From an uncultured Lachnospiraceae bacterium (GTDB taxonomy: Bacteria; Bacillota; Clostridia; Lachnospirales; Lachnospiraceae), in NCBI GenBank assembly GCA_947626395.1, contig CANQRU010000034.1, positions 1 to 39,130 of the forward strand: DNA of 39,130 nt, given 5' to 3'. Position numbers and translations under genes: made by a program. The notes under the pieces were generated by a model. The model saw nothing but the letters and a program-made list of their open reading frames with translations, did no database searches and was not told the origin of the DNA. Below are positions 7,875 to 16,098 of this stretch, in pieces. Positions within the stretch are counted from its first letter, which is position 1; each line of letters opens with the position of its first letter.

Positions 7875-9383
7875 TTATTCGAGAGTATGATTCTTCCGGT
7901 ATACCACAGCCGCCCCCGCGGCCGCGATGACGGCGCACAGAGCCACAAGCCAGCACCACACAGGAATATCCCTCACGTCCAGACAGCGGACGTTGATCCA
8001 CATCTGGTTGATATTATGGGTCTGCGCTTCGTCGAAGTACCCCATGACAGCCGCCCGCGAAATGACTTCCTGGGACGGATACTGGGTATACAGCTGGCGG
8101 CCGATCTGTTCCGCGGAAGCGTGGACCGTATAGTTCTCGTCGTCGCCGTCTTCACTGAAGAAATATCCTACCGGGTAGTCCACGGTATCCTCTTCATCGT
8201 CCTCCGCGCCGTAGCACCAGTTCAGATAGGAGAAAACGGTATCGTCGTCCCCGCCGGAGATGGCCGAGGTGTAGCCGATATAGTACATGTTCCGCACCGC
8301 GTTCTCCGGTATGGACAGGAAGTTGACAAAGGCTTCCGCCGCCTGCTTTTTCTCCGCGTCGTCGCCGATTCCGGCTTTGAGCATGACCCAGCCGTCGAAC
8401 CAGAGGTTGGTGCATTCTTCCGGCACTGCGAACTGCAGATACACGCCGTCCTCCTCGGCCTGGTCCATAGCGTATACCGCGTCTCCCGACCACTGGTAAT
8501 TGGCAGCGATCTTGCCCGTCACCATATCCGCCTTGCCGCTGTCTGTTTCCAGCGCGTAGATATTTCCCATGATGTGCCCCAGCAGATCTTCCACTTCGTC
8601 GATGGTTTCGGGGGATACGTCGTTCATCATATCGCCCAGCTTCTCATGATAATCCGCGTCTGATCGGAACGATTCATCCATCAGCTCTTTCTGCCGGAGA
8701 TACCCCAATGTGGAAAAATAAGTGTCCCGCACATTGTCCTTGAGCGTGATCTGCCGGAAGAATTTCGGATTGTCGAACACCGCCCAGGTGGACGCTTCCT
8801 CCTCAGTCATCAGCTCGGGATTATACAGTACGCCTGTCACGCCCCACATGTAGCCCGCGGCGTAGCGGTCCCAACTCTCTCCGTTGATCTCATTTTCCGC
8901 GAAGACCTTCGCGATATAGGGCGATACGCAGTTTATATAGTAGTTTTCCTTATTGTCCCGGTCAAAGAAGGAGTCGGAATAGGGCTCCAGCGCCCCCTCC
9001 GCCATCAGCTTCATGATCATATAGTCGGAGGGACAGACCAGGTCGTAGGTGTCTCCCAGCGTCAGCTGGTTATACAGGTCCTCGTTGGTGCCGAAGCAGG
9101 AATACTCCACCCGCACCTGTTTCCCGTAGGTATCATAATACCACTGTTCAAACTCGCGGTACAGGGCGTCTTCCCCGAAGATCTCCGCGCCGTTATCCAG
9201 TTCGATCAGTTCCTCCTCATCCCAGTCTCCCAGGTCGATATATTCCTCCCAGCTGCAGACCCGGAGCGTGACCGGCTCGCCGTCCTTCTGTGCCGATGCG
9301 GCCGCCGCCCGGGGACAGGCAAAACCCAGAAGAACCGTTCCGGCCAGACAGAGCGCCGCCGCGCGTAGTTTCTTAATCTTCAA
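7875..9383 (-). CDS. potD: Spermidine/putrescine-binding protein with C-terminal membrane anchor
   Basis: This 502-residue extracellular protein binds polyamines and delivers them to PotBC. It has an N-terminal signal (KKLRAAALCLAGTVLLGFAC), then the binding-protein fold with VCSWEEYIDLGDW, LGDTYDLVCPSDYM and LWFDGWVMLKAG. The lipobox is poor (GFAC). Instead, a second hydrophobic segment lies at the very end (about residues 474-497, CWLVALCAVIAAAGAAVVYRK), which would tether it to the membrane. It is longer than typical PotD (about 350 residues). The start codon is TTG at 9383, overlapping the end of potC by 11 bases; AAAGGAGG nine bases upstream decides the start. It is the last gene of the operon. 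Confidence 0.9.
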   Translation of the reverse strand: MKIKKLRAAALCLAGTVLLGFACPRAAAASAQKDGEPVTLRVCSWEEYIDLGDWDEEELIELDNGAEIFGEDALYREFEQWYYDTYGKQVRVEYSCFGTNEDLYNQLTLGDTYDLVCPSDYMIMKLMAEGALEPYSDSFFDRDNKENYYINCVSPYIAKVFAENEINGESWDRYAAGYMWGVTGVLYNPELMTEEEASTWAVFDNPKFFRQITLKDNVRDTYFSTLGYLRQKELMDESFRSDADYHEKLGDMMNDVSPETIDEVEDLLGHIMGNIYALETDSGKADMVTGKIAANYQWSGDAVYAMDQAEEDGVYLQFAVPEECTNLWFDGWVMLKAGIGDDAEKKQAAEAFVNFLSIPENAVRNMYYIGYTSAISGGDDDTVFSYLNWCYGAEDDEEDTVDYPVGYFFSEDGDDENYTVHASAEQIGRQLYTQYPSQEVISRAAVMGYFDEAQTHNINQMWINVRCLDVRDIPVWCWLVALCAVIAAAGAAVVYRKNHTLE

Positions 9384-10185
9384 AGTCCGCCGCCTCCTTT
9401 CCGTCCCGCAGATTCATCAGAATTACAACCAGCACTACGATGAGGAAGATCAGCGTGGACAGCGCCCACAGGGCCGTCTTGATCTCCGTCTGGGAGCCCT
9501 TTGTGGCGTTCACGACATAGGTGCTGATGGTATCAAAGGTGGCCGGCTTGGTGTAGCTGGCGATGAAATAATCATCCAGCGACAGCGTCACCGCCAGAGC
9601 AAATCCGGACACGATGCCGGGCTGGATCTGCGGCAGAACCACCTTGGTCAGCGCCTGCCTGGGAGTCGCGCCCAGATCCATGGCCGCCTCGTACAGGCTG
9701 GAGTCCATCTGCTTCAGCTTCGGCGTTACCGACAGATAGACGAAGGGAGCGGACAGCACCACATGGCCGATCACCAGCGGAACAAAGGTATTCTTATCGA
9801 TGCCCAGCACCACCACCAGCATGATGCATACGGAGAAGCCGGTAACGACGTCCGCGTTGATCACCGGTACTTCGTTTAAGCCTCCGATGACGCCCCTGGC
9901 CGCCTTCCTGGAATAGAAAGCGCCTATGGCGCCCAGGGTTCCCAGCACTGCCGCCAGCAGGGACGAGCCGAAAGCCAGCAGCACGGTGCCGAAGATCATG
10001 CTGCGAAGTTCCTCATTCGAGAACAGATTTACGTAATTGTCCATGGAAAAGCCATGGACGGAACCGATATTGGCGGAGGTGGTAAAGCTGTAAAAGGCCA
10101 GTACCAATATGGGCAGATACAGAATAATGAGCATCGCGCCGATAAAGATCTTTCCCGGCAGTTCTTTTTTCACAGCAGCTTTCAT
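9373..10185 (-). CDS. potC: Spermidine/putrescine ABC transporter permease
   Basis: This 270-residue inner-membrane permease forms half of the polyamine channel. About six hydrophobic segments are visible, the first at residues 12-32. The EAA loop that contacts the ATPase is present as EAAMDLGATPRQALTKVVLP, followed by QIQPGI. Length and layout match PotC. Its start overlaps the potB stop by four bases (ATGA type), showing translational coupling. The 3' end overlaps potD. Substrate is inferred from the operon and the PotD family; spermidine and putrescine preference cannot be told apart here. Confidence 0.92.
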   Translation of the reverse strand: MKAAVKKELPGKIFIGAMLIILYLPILVLAFYSFTTSANIGSVHGFSMDNYVNLFSNEELRSMIFGTVLLAFGSSLLAAVLGTLGAIGAFYSRKAARGVIGGLNEVPVINADVVTGFSVCIMLVVVLGIDKNTFVPLVIGHVVLSAPFVYLSVTPKLKQMDSSLYEAAMDLGATPRQALTKVVLPQIQPGIVSGFALAVTLSLDDYFIASYTKPATFDTISTYVVNATKGSQTEIKTALWALSTLIFLIVVLVVILMNLRDGKEAADFED

Positions 10186-10982
10186 AGCAGCGCACCTCCC
10201 CGGTTCCCGGCGTCTTCATCCGCGTAGCGGTCCGTGACCAGCGTAAACACCAGGATAATGAGCAGCAGGATCAGTGCGATCATCGAGCCGTTATGCCAGT
10301 CGTAGGCGCTGAAGTAGCTGCCGATCAGGCTGCCCATGATGTAGGTGCTGTTGTACAGCATATCCAGCACCACATAGTTGGTCATGGACGGCAGAAATAC
10401 CATGACCACGCCGCTGATGATCCCCGGCACGGACAGGGGCAACGTCACCTTTAAGAATACCTGGAACGGATTGGCGCCCAGATCCGCGGCCGCCTCCAGG
10501 AGACTGTTGTCCAGCTTCAGAAGCGTGGTGTACATGGGCAGGATCATAAACGGCAGAAAGTCGTAGGTCATGCCGATGATCGTATTCAGAAACGGATGGA
10601 ATGCCAGGTTGCCCTCGACCACGGTCAGGATCTCCTTCAGCGCCGTGATCCGCAGTGTGAAATTGATCCACATGGGCATGACGAACATGACGATGACGAC
10701 CGACTTGGCCTTCCAATGGCTCCTTGCCAGGATATAGGCGATGGGATACGCCAGCAGCAGGCATACGCAGGTGGTCACCACCGCGATGGCAAAGCTGTAG
10801 GCCAGCGTCCCGATCGTGTAGGGGCTGGTGAAAAAGCCTGTCAGGTTGCCCAGCGTAAACTGCCCTTCGCCATTGGTAAACGCGTAATAGATAATGACCA
10901 GAAGCGGCGCGGCCACAAAGCAGATCAGAAACACTGCGTAGGGAATGCCAAGCTGCTTTCTGGAAAAACGGAACACACCCAT
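10182..10982 (-). CDS. potB: Spermidine/putrescine ABC transporter permease
   Basis: This 266-residue permease is the partner of PotC. It has about six membrane segments, and its EAA loop reads EAAADLGANPFQVFLKVTLP followed by LSVPGI. The opening segment PYAVFLICFVAAPLLVIIYYAF (about residues 14-35) is typical of PotB. It starts 18 bases after potA with CGGAGG upstream, and its stop overlaps the potC start. The order potA-potB-potC-potD is the classical one. Confidence 0.92.
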   Translation of the reverse strand: MGVFRFSRKQLGIPYAVFLICFVAAPLLVIIYYAFTNGEGQFTLGNLTGFFTSPYTIGTLAYSFAIAVVTTCVCLLLAYPIAYILARSHWKAKSVVIVMFVMPMWINFTLRITALKEILTVVEGNLAFHPFLNTIIGMTYDFLPFMILPMYTTLLKLDNSLLEAAADLGANPFQVFLKVTLPLSVPGIISGVVMVFLPSMTNYVVLDMLYNSTYIMGSLIGSYFSAYDWHNGSMIALILLLIILVFTLVTDRYADEDAGNRGGALL

Positions 10983-11000
10983 ATCGCTACCTCCGTACCG

Positions 11001-12446
11001 TTACTTTTTCAGCGCGAACTGCAGGCTGTCCCTGGGAATGACCAGACTCACGTAGTCGTTCATGTTCCACAGATCCTCGTCGCGCACAATGAAGTCCTCG
11101 TCGTCGTCCGACCGCACGATGTAGCGGTAATGATCGCCCTTGTAGATCATATTGACGATATGTCCTTTTACCATGCCGGCTTCCTCGTCGTCGTTCATAG
11201 TAATGTCTTCCGGCTTGATGGTTACGATCACCCGCAGGGTCTCCGGCGCCACCTCGTCGCCGTGGGCGTCCAGAAGCGTGCCGCCTTCCATGCGGGAACC
11301 GGGAAGCAGGCTTGTGATGTCAAAGTCCGGAACCCCGTCCAGGAAATCCGGCCGGTAGCCGTTTTTCACGCCTACCTCGAACTTGTTCACCATGTTCTCG
11401 GCGATCATAATGTGGATCCCTTCCGGGTCAACGCTCAGTCCCACCCGGCTTCCCACCTGCGCCTTGCGGGTAGACTGGATCACCAGCTCGTTCTTGCCGG
11501 ACAGCACGGTGATCTCGTAATGCACGCCCTTAAACACCACGGAACTGACCTCTCCCTCAATGATTCCCTCGCCGGGGGGCGTGATCTCGATATCCTCGGG
11601 ACGCAGCACCGCCTCGACCATGGTGCCGTTCTCCACGTCGTCCACGCAGGTAAATTCCGCGCCGCAGAAACGAACCTTGTATTTGCCGGTCATGATGCCG
11701 TTGAAAATGTTGCTGTCCCCGATGAAATCCGCCACGAACGCGTTCTTAGGCTCATTATAGATATCCTCCGGCTCGCCCACCTGCTGGATCCTGCCTTCCG
11801 ACATGACCACGATCTTGTCGGACATGGTCAGGGCCTCCTCCTGGTCGTGGGTCACATAGATAAAGGTAATGCCCAGCTTGTCGTGCATGGATTTCAGCTC
11901 CAGCTGCATCTCCTTGCGCATCTTGAGATCCAGCGCGCCCAGGGGTTCGTCCAGCAGCAGGATCTGCGGCTCGTTGACGATGGCCCTGGCGATGGCGATC
12001 CGCTGCTGCTGACCGCCGGACAGGGTCTGTACGGTCCTGGACTCGAAGCCCTCCAGATCCACCATCTCCAGCGCTTTTTTGACCTTCCTGACGATCTCCG
12101 CCCGGGGGAGTTTCTTCAGCTTCAGGCCGAAGGCGATATTGTCGAAAATATTCAGATGGGGAAACAGGGCGTACCGCTGGAACACCGTGTTGATGGGCCT
12201 TTCGTTGGGGGGCAGCTTGGTAATGTCCTTGCCGTTTAACAGGATCTCGCCGCTGCTGGGCATGTCGAAGCCCGCCAGCATCCGCAGGGTCGTGGTCTTG
12301 CCGCAGCCGGAGGGGCCCAGGAAGGTCACGAATTCCCCCTGTTTTATGGTAAGGCTGAAATTATCCACCGCCATAAAGCCGTCCTCAAAGGTGCGGCACA
12401 GGGATTTAATTTCCAGAAAATGTTCAGATCGCGCGTTTTGGTCCAC
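11001..12446 (-). CDS. potA: Spermidine/putrescine ABC transporter ATPase with duplicated TOBE domain
   Basis: This 481-residue ATPase energises polyamine import. The nucleotide-binding domain occupies about residues 1-240: Walker A GPSGCGKTTTLRMLAGF, signature LSGGQQQRIAIARAI, Walker B ILLLDEPLGALD, switch His in YVTHDQEEALTMSD. After it come two related regulatory units: AVLRPEDIEI...FKGVHYEITVLSG and VTIKPEDITM...YKGDHYRYIVRSD. Each looks like a TOBE domain, making the protein over 100 residues longer than usual PotA. The start is GTG at 12446, with AGGAGG eight bases upstream. It is preceded by 135 bases containing repeated GCAACA-like words and by the XRE regulator. Confidence 0.93.
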   Translation of the reverse strand: MDQNARSEHFLEIKSLCRTFEDGFMAVDNFSLTIKQGEFVTFLGPSGCGKTTTLRMLAGFDMPSSGEILLNGKDITKLPPNERPINTVFQRYALFPHLNIFDNIAFGLKLKKLPRAEIVRKVKKALEMVDLEGFESRTVQTLSGGQQQRIAIARAIVNEPQILLLDEPLGALDLKMRKEMQLELKSMHDKLGITFIYVTHDQEEALTMSDKIVVMSEGRIQQVGEPEDIYNEPKNAFVADFIGDSNIFNGIMTGKYKVRFCGAEFTCVDDVENGTMVEAVLRPEDIEITPPGEGIIEGEVSSVVFKGVHYEITVLSGKNELVIQSTRKAQVGSRVGLSVDPEGIHIMIAENMVNKFEVGVKNGYRPDFLDGVPDFDITSLLPGSRMEGGTLLDAHGDEVAPETLRVIVTIKPEDITMNDDEEAGMVKGHIVNMIYKGDHYRYIVRSDDDEDFIVRDEDLWNMNDYVSLVIPRDSLQFALKK

Positions 12447-12581
12447 TGCAGTTTCCTCCTGACATAGTATTTACATATTTCTTTTGTATTACAACGCGGC
12501 GCTGCTGCACAGTGCGCTGTTGCTATATGTTGCGTTGCTTTGCAGAATGTGTTGCTGTTACACAATGCGCCGCCGCTCTGC

Positions 12582-13115
12582 TCAGAAGCTGGGTGGCGAG
12601 CTGATCCACAGAAGCGTCGCTCCGGTCTTCGACGTCAGATAGTGCTGCTTATCTGACGTAAAATAAAAGGATTCCCCTTTCTTCGCTTTATAGACTTTCG
12701 CCCCCAGGTGGATAGACACCGCGCCCTGGAGCACATAGCCGAACTCCTCGCCCTCGTGGGGATTGTCCGGATAGGTGGATCCGTCGGGCTCCAGCTTCAG
12801 AAGGATCGGCTCCATCTCGTTCTTCTGGGCGTTGGGGATGATCCAGTGGATCATGTTCTTCAGCTCGCCGTCGTATTTCTCAAAATAATCGTCCTTTCCA
12901 AAGACGATCTGCTCCTCCTGGCTCTCGCTGAAGAATTCCGAGGTGCTGGTCCCCAGGCACTGCAGGATATCCATCAGCGTGGCGATGGAAGGAGAGGTCA
13001 GGTTCCGTTCCACTTGGGAAATAAATCCCTTCGACAGCTCCGCCCGGTCCGCCAGTTCCTCCTGCGTCAGGCCCTTCAGAACCCTCAGTTCCTTTAATTT
13101 GGCTCCAATATCCAT
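12582..13115 (-). CDS. XRE-family regulator with cupin sensor domain
   Basis: This 177-residue protein has a helix-turn-helix of the XRE/Cro type (residues 1-60, LRVLKGLTQEELADRAELSK then GFISQVERNLTSPS) and a C-terminal cupin barrel (about 105-177, HEGEEFGYVLQGAVSIHLG, GESFYFTSDKQHYLTS). This layout matches PuuR-like regulators that sense small metabolites. Lying first in the unit before potABCD, it likely controls polyamine uptake and itself; that is an inference from position. The ATG at 13115 follows CGGAGG. A consensus promoter and direct repeats lie upstream. Confidence 0.88.
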   Translation of the reverse strand: MDIGAKLKELRVLKGLTQEELADRAELSKGFISQVERNLTSPSIATLMDILQCLGTSTSEFFSESQEEQIVFGKDDYFEKYDGELKNMIHWIIPNAQKNEMEPILLKLEPDGSTYPDNPHEGEEFGYVLQGAVSIHLGAKVYKAKKGESFYFTSDKQHYLTSKTGATLLWISSPPSF

Positions 13116-13154
13116 GATCTGCCTCCGTTATCTGACAATGGCCAAATACTAATC

Positions 13155-13208
13155 AAAAAGTTTACTAATACTAACTGACAATAAAAATAAATAAAAAGTT
13201 TAGAAATA
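13155..13208. repeat. Direct repeats in leader of XRE-pot operon
   Basis: AAAAAGTTTACTAATA (13155-13170) and AAAAAGTTTAGAAATA (13193-13208) are near-identical direct repeats 38 bases apart. They lie just downstream of the minus-strand promoter at 13229-13256. They are plausible binding sites for the XRE regulator, which would then block its own transcript. No inverted symmetry is obvious, so the assignment is tentative. Confidence 0.4.
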
Positions 13209-13228
13209 ATAAACAAAACGCAAGACCC

Positions 13229-13256
13229 ATTATACAGAAAAAAATGCGCATGTCAA
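13229..13256 (-). promoter_or_regulatory. Promoter of XRE-potABCD operon
   Basis: On the minus strand a consensus TTGACA (13256-13251) and consensus TATAAT (13234-13229) are 16 bases apart. It lies about 110 bases before the regulator's start codon, leaving a long leader that holds the direct repeats. Its -35 box abuts the one of the divergent plus-strand promoter. Confidence 0.75.
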
Positions 13257-13285
13257 TAGATTTTTTTACGAAGATGTGTTATACT
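13257..13285 (+). promoter_or_regulatory. Extended -10 promoter of lactonase-aroC-rpiB operon
   Basis: TGTTATACT (13277-13285) is an extended -10 element; the matching -35 (TAGATT, 13257-13262, 17-base spacer) is weak, as is usual with extended -10 promoters. It is back to back with the pot operon promoter, so a factor bound at one may affect the other. Confidence 0.5.
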
Positions 13286-13354
13286 GAAAAAGCTGGTAGG
13301 CGTGTGCTTCCGGCGGCAGTATGAAAGAGAGAATAATCAGGGAGGTTCCTGCCA

Positions 13355-14416
13355 ATGAAGGACAAATATGTAGCGTATATCGGCTCTTATTCTTATACAG
13401 GCAACGCCCGCGGCATCACGGTCTGTGATGTGGATGTGGAGAAAGGCCTGTTCACCAAGCGGTGCGAGGTGGATGTGGACAATTCTTCGTATCTGGCGGC
13501 GTCTCCTGACGGAAAGACACTGTATTCCATTGCGGATGAAGGCGTGGTATCCTTCCGCATCCTGGAGAACGGCTCGCTCAGCCGTCTGAATCTGGCCAAT
13601 ATCCGCGGCATGCGCGGCTGCCAGTTATCGGTGGATCCGGATGGGAAGTATCTTTATGTAGCCGGCTATCACGACGGCAAGGCGACGGTCATGCATCTGA
13701 ATCCCGACGGCAGCGTGGGCAGCGTGGCGGCAGGCGTCTTTCACAAGGGCCTGGGCAGCGTGGCGGACCGCAAATTCCGTCCCCATGTCAGCTGCGTCCG
13801 TATCACGCCGGATGGGAACTACGTCATGGTCGCCGATCTGGGCATGGACGTGCTGAAGGTTTACCGTATGAGCGACACTGAGGGGGAGATGCTTCTGGTC
13901 GATACGATCTCCTGCGACCTGGAGTCCGCGCCGCGGCATTTCATTTTCAGCGCCGACGGCAAGTTCATGTATCTGATGTATGAGGTTGCCAATATCATCG
14001 ACGTCTTTACCTACGAGACCGGGCCGAAGGTGCCGAAGCTGGAGCGGATCCAGCGGATCGACTCCATGGGCAAGCGGCACAGCCAGTTTACCGCGGCCTG
14101 CGCGATCCGGTTCTCTTCCGATGAGAAGTACCTGTACTGCAGCAACGCCGGCGACGACACGATCAGCGTCTACAGCCGCGACGCCGCGACAGGCATGCTG
14201 GAGATGCTTTGCTGTCTGCCGGTCAGCGGAGAGTATCCGAAGGATCTGGCCGTATTTCCGGACAATAAGCATGTGGCGTCGATCAACCATGAGACCGGCT
14301 CGGTTACATTCTTTGCCGTGGATTATGAGCAGGGCCTTCTGATCATGTGCGCGAATCCGGTGTATGTGGACGAGCCGAACTGCTGTGAGATCGTGAAGCT
14401 GCAGCCGGAGGAATAG
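13355..14416 (+). CDS. Lactonase-family seven-bladed beta-propeller protein
   Basis: This 353-residue protein matches the lactonase family that includes the YbhE/Pgl type 6-phosphogluconolactonase. Blade-like repeats are visible: YLAASPDGKTLYSI, CQLSVDPDGKYLYVAGY, CVRITPDGNYVMVADLG, HFIFSADGKFMYLMYE, IRFSSDEKYLYCSNAG and LAVFPDNKHVASINHE. No signal peptide is present, so it is cytoplasmic. The ATG at 13355 follows GGGAGG. It lies two bases before aroC and is surely co-transcribed with it and with the RpiB-like gene. A link to the pentose phosphate pathway is plausible given rpiB, but many members have unproven substrates. Confidence 0.82.
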   Translation: MKDKYVAYIGSYSYTGNARGITVCDVDVEKGLFTKRCEVDVDNSSYLAASPDGKTLYSIADEGVVSFRILENGSLSRLNLANIRGMRGCQLSVDPDGKYLYVAGYHDGKATVMHLNPDGSVGSVAAGVFHKGLGSVADRKFRPHVSCVRITPDGNYVMVADLGMDVLKVYRMSDTEGEMLLVDTISCDLESAPRHFIFSADGKFMYLMYEVANIIDVFTYETGPKVPKLERIQRIDSMGKRHSQFTAACAIRFSSDEKYLYCSNAGDDTISVYSRDAATGMLEMLCCLPVSGEYPKDLAVFPDNKHVASINHETGSVTFFAVDYEQGLLIMCANPVYVDEPNCCEIVKLQPEE

Positions 14417-14418
14417 AG

Positions 14419-15534
14419 ATGGCAGGTTCTACCTGGGGAACGATATTGACGATGACTACATGGGGAGAATCCCATGGCAAAGGCCTGGGCGTGACAGTCG
14501 ACGGCTGTCCGGCCGGGCTCTTATTGTGTGAGGAAGATGTGCAGAAATACCTGGACCGGCGAAAACCGGGCCAGAGCCGCTTTACGACGGCACGGCAGGA
14601 GGGGGACCTGGTCGAGATCCTGTCAGGCGTGTTCGAGGGAAGGACCACCGGCACGCCGATCTCGATGATCGTGCGCAATACCGATCAGCGGTCCCACGAT
14701 TACAGCGCGATCATGGACGTGTACCGGCCCGGCCACGCGGACTACTCATTTGATGAGAAATATGGTTTCCGGGATTACCGCGGCGGCGGCCGCTCTTCGG
14801 GGCGGGAGACCATCGGGCGTGTGGCGGCGGGAGCCGTGGCGGCGAAGCTGCTCGCAGAGCTGGGCGTGACGGTGATGGCCTATGCCAGAAGCATCGGGCC
14901 TGTGACGGTCTCTGAGGAACGGTTCGACCTGGCGCAGGCGGCCGTGAACCGGCTGTGCATGCCGGACGCGGAGGCGGCGGCGGAAGCGGAGCGGTATCTG
15001 GATCAGATGATGGCCGCGAATGATTCCGCGGGCGGCGTCGTAGAGTGCGTCGTGCGCGGGCTTCCGGCGGGGATCGGGGAACCGGTGTTTGAGAAGCTGG
15101 ACGCCAGGCTGGCCCACGCGGTCATGTCCATCGGGGCGGTCAAGGGCGTGGAGATCGGCGACGGGTTCGCCGCCGCAGCAAGCACCGGATCGCGGAACAA
15201 TGACAGTTTTCGCGGCGCTGGCGGCTCGGAAGCGCGTAACGGCATTCACAAGGCGACCAATCACGCCGGCGGCATCCTGGGTGGTATCAGCGACGGAGAT
15301 ACGATCGTTCTGCGGGCGGCGTTCAAGCCGACGCCTTCGATCGCGCAGCCGCAGCAGACCGTGAACCGCGGCGGCGAGGATGTGGAGATCTCGATCAAAG
15401 GCCGCCATGATCCGGTCATTGTGCCGCGGGCGGTGGTCGTCGTGGAGGCGATGTGCGCGTTTACGGTCGCGGATATGATGCTTTTGAATATGAGTTCGAA
15501 ACTGGAGAATGTGAAGAACGTTTACCTTAGATAA
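14419..15534 (+). CDS. aroC: Chorismate synthase
   Basis: This 371-residue enzyme converts EPSP to chorismate with reduced FMN, the last step of the shikimate pathway. Family signatures are MTTWGESHGKGLGVTVDGCP at the start, the RPGHADYSFDEKYG block, FRDYRGGGRSSGRET, and STGSRNNDSF followed later by HAGGILGGISDG. Length is standard. The ATG at 14419 overlaps the GGAGGAATAGAG end of the lactonase gene, which supplies its ribosome site, so translation is coupled. No other aromatic biosynthesis gene is present in the window, an unusual setting for aroC. Confidence 0.96.
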   Translation: MAGSTWGTILTMTTWGESHGKGLGVTVDGCPAGLLLCEEDVQKYLDRRKPGQSRFTTARQEGDLVEILSGVFEGRTTGTPISMIVRNTDQRSHDYSAIMDVYRPGHADYSFDEKYGFRDYRGGGRSSGRETIGRVAAGAVAAKLLAELGVTVMAYARSIGPVTVSEERFDLAQAAVNRLCMPDAEAAAEAERYLDQMMAANDSAGGVVECVVRGLPAGIGEPVFEKLDARLAHAVMSIGAVKGVEIGDGFAAAASTGSRNNDSFRGAGGSEARNGIHKATNHAGGILGGISDGDTIVLRAAFKPTPSIAQPQQTVNRGGEDVEISIKGRHDPVIVPRAVVVVEAMCAFTVADMMLLNMSSKLENVKNVYLR

Positions 15535-15572
15535 GGCAGAAGATATATGGAAGATAAGGAGGCAGATATCTT

Positions 15573-16034
15573 ATGAAGATCGCACTGGCAAACGATCCGA
15601 CGGCGAAGGAGATGAAGCCGGAGATCATTAAGCATCTGGAGGAAAAGGGATACGAAGTGATCGATCTTGGATGGAATTCGGATGCGGATACCCGCGATTA
15701 CCCGGTATACGGCGAGCGGATCGGCCGCTTCGTAGCTGAGGGCAAAGCGCCGCTCGGCATCGCGATCTGCGGGACCGGCGTCGGGATCAGCATCGCGGCG
15801 AATAAAGTGAAGGGGATCCGGGCCTGCGTATGCAGCGAGCCATATACGTCCAGATTGTCCCGACAGCATAACGATTCGAACATTCTGGCTTTCGGCGCGC
15901 GGGTGGTCGGCGTGGAACTGGCGAAGATGATCATCGACGCCTGGCTGGACACGGAACCGCTGGATGTAGAGCGCCATAAGAGGCGCGTGCAGATGCTCGG
16001 CGAGATCGAGGAACGGTTCGGTCAGAAAGGCTGA
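15573..16034 (+). CDS. rpiB: RpiB/LacAB-family sugar-phosphate isomerase
   Basis: This 153-residue protein closely resembles ribose-5-phosphate isomerase B. The catalytic cysteine C66 lies in ICGTGVGISIAANK, and the ring-opening histidine H99 in LSRQHNDSNILAFGARVVG. The first sugar-binding motif is altered: enzymes of this type usually read D-H near residues 8-9, whereas here it is D8-P9 (LANDPTAKEM). It may therefore act on a different sugar phosphate. GATAAGGAGG lies before the ATG. It is 38 bases after aroC, the third gene of the operon. The gene symbol is assigned by similarity only. Confidence 0.82.
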   Translation: MKIALANDPTAKEMKPEIIKHLEEKGYEVIDLGWNSDADTRDYPVYGERIGRFVAEGKAPLGIAICGTGVGISIAANKVKGIRACVCSEPYTSRLSRQHNDSNILAFGARVVGVELAKMIIDAWLDTEPLDVERHKRRVQMLGEIEERFGQKG

Positions 16035-16098
16035 GCTGCGGGAGCGGGCGGCACGCCTTCCGCGTGCCGGAAAACGGATATGAGGGGAATATAAAATT

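Noticed and set aside
10596-12239. 547-codon open frame on the plus strand
   Set aside because: It is antisense to potA and potB, has no ribosome site or known domain, and is rich in His, Asp and Leu as expected from reading a GC-rich gene backwards.
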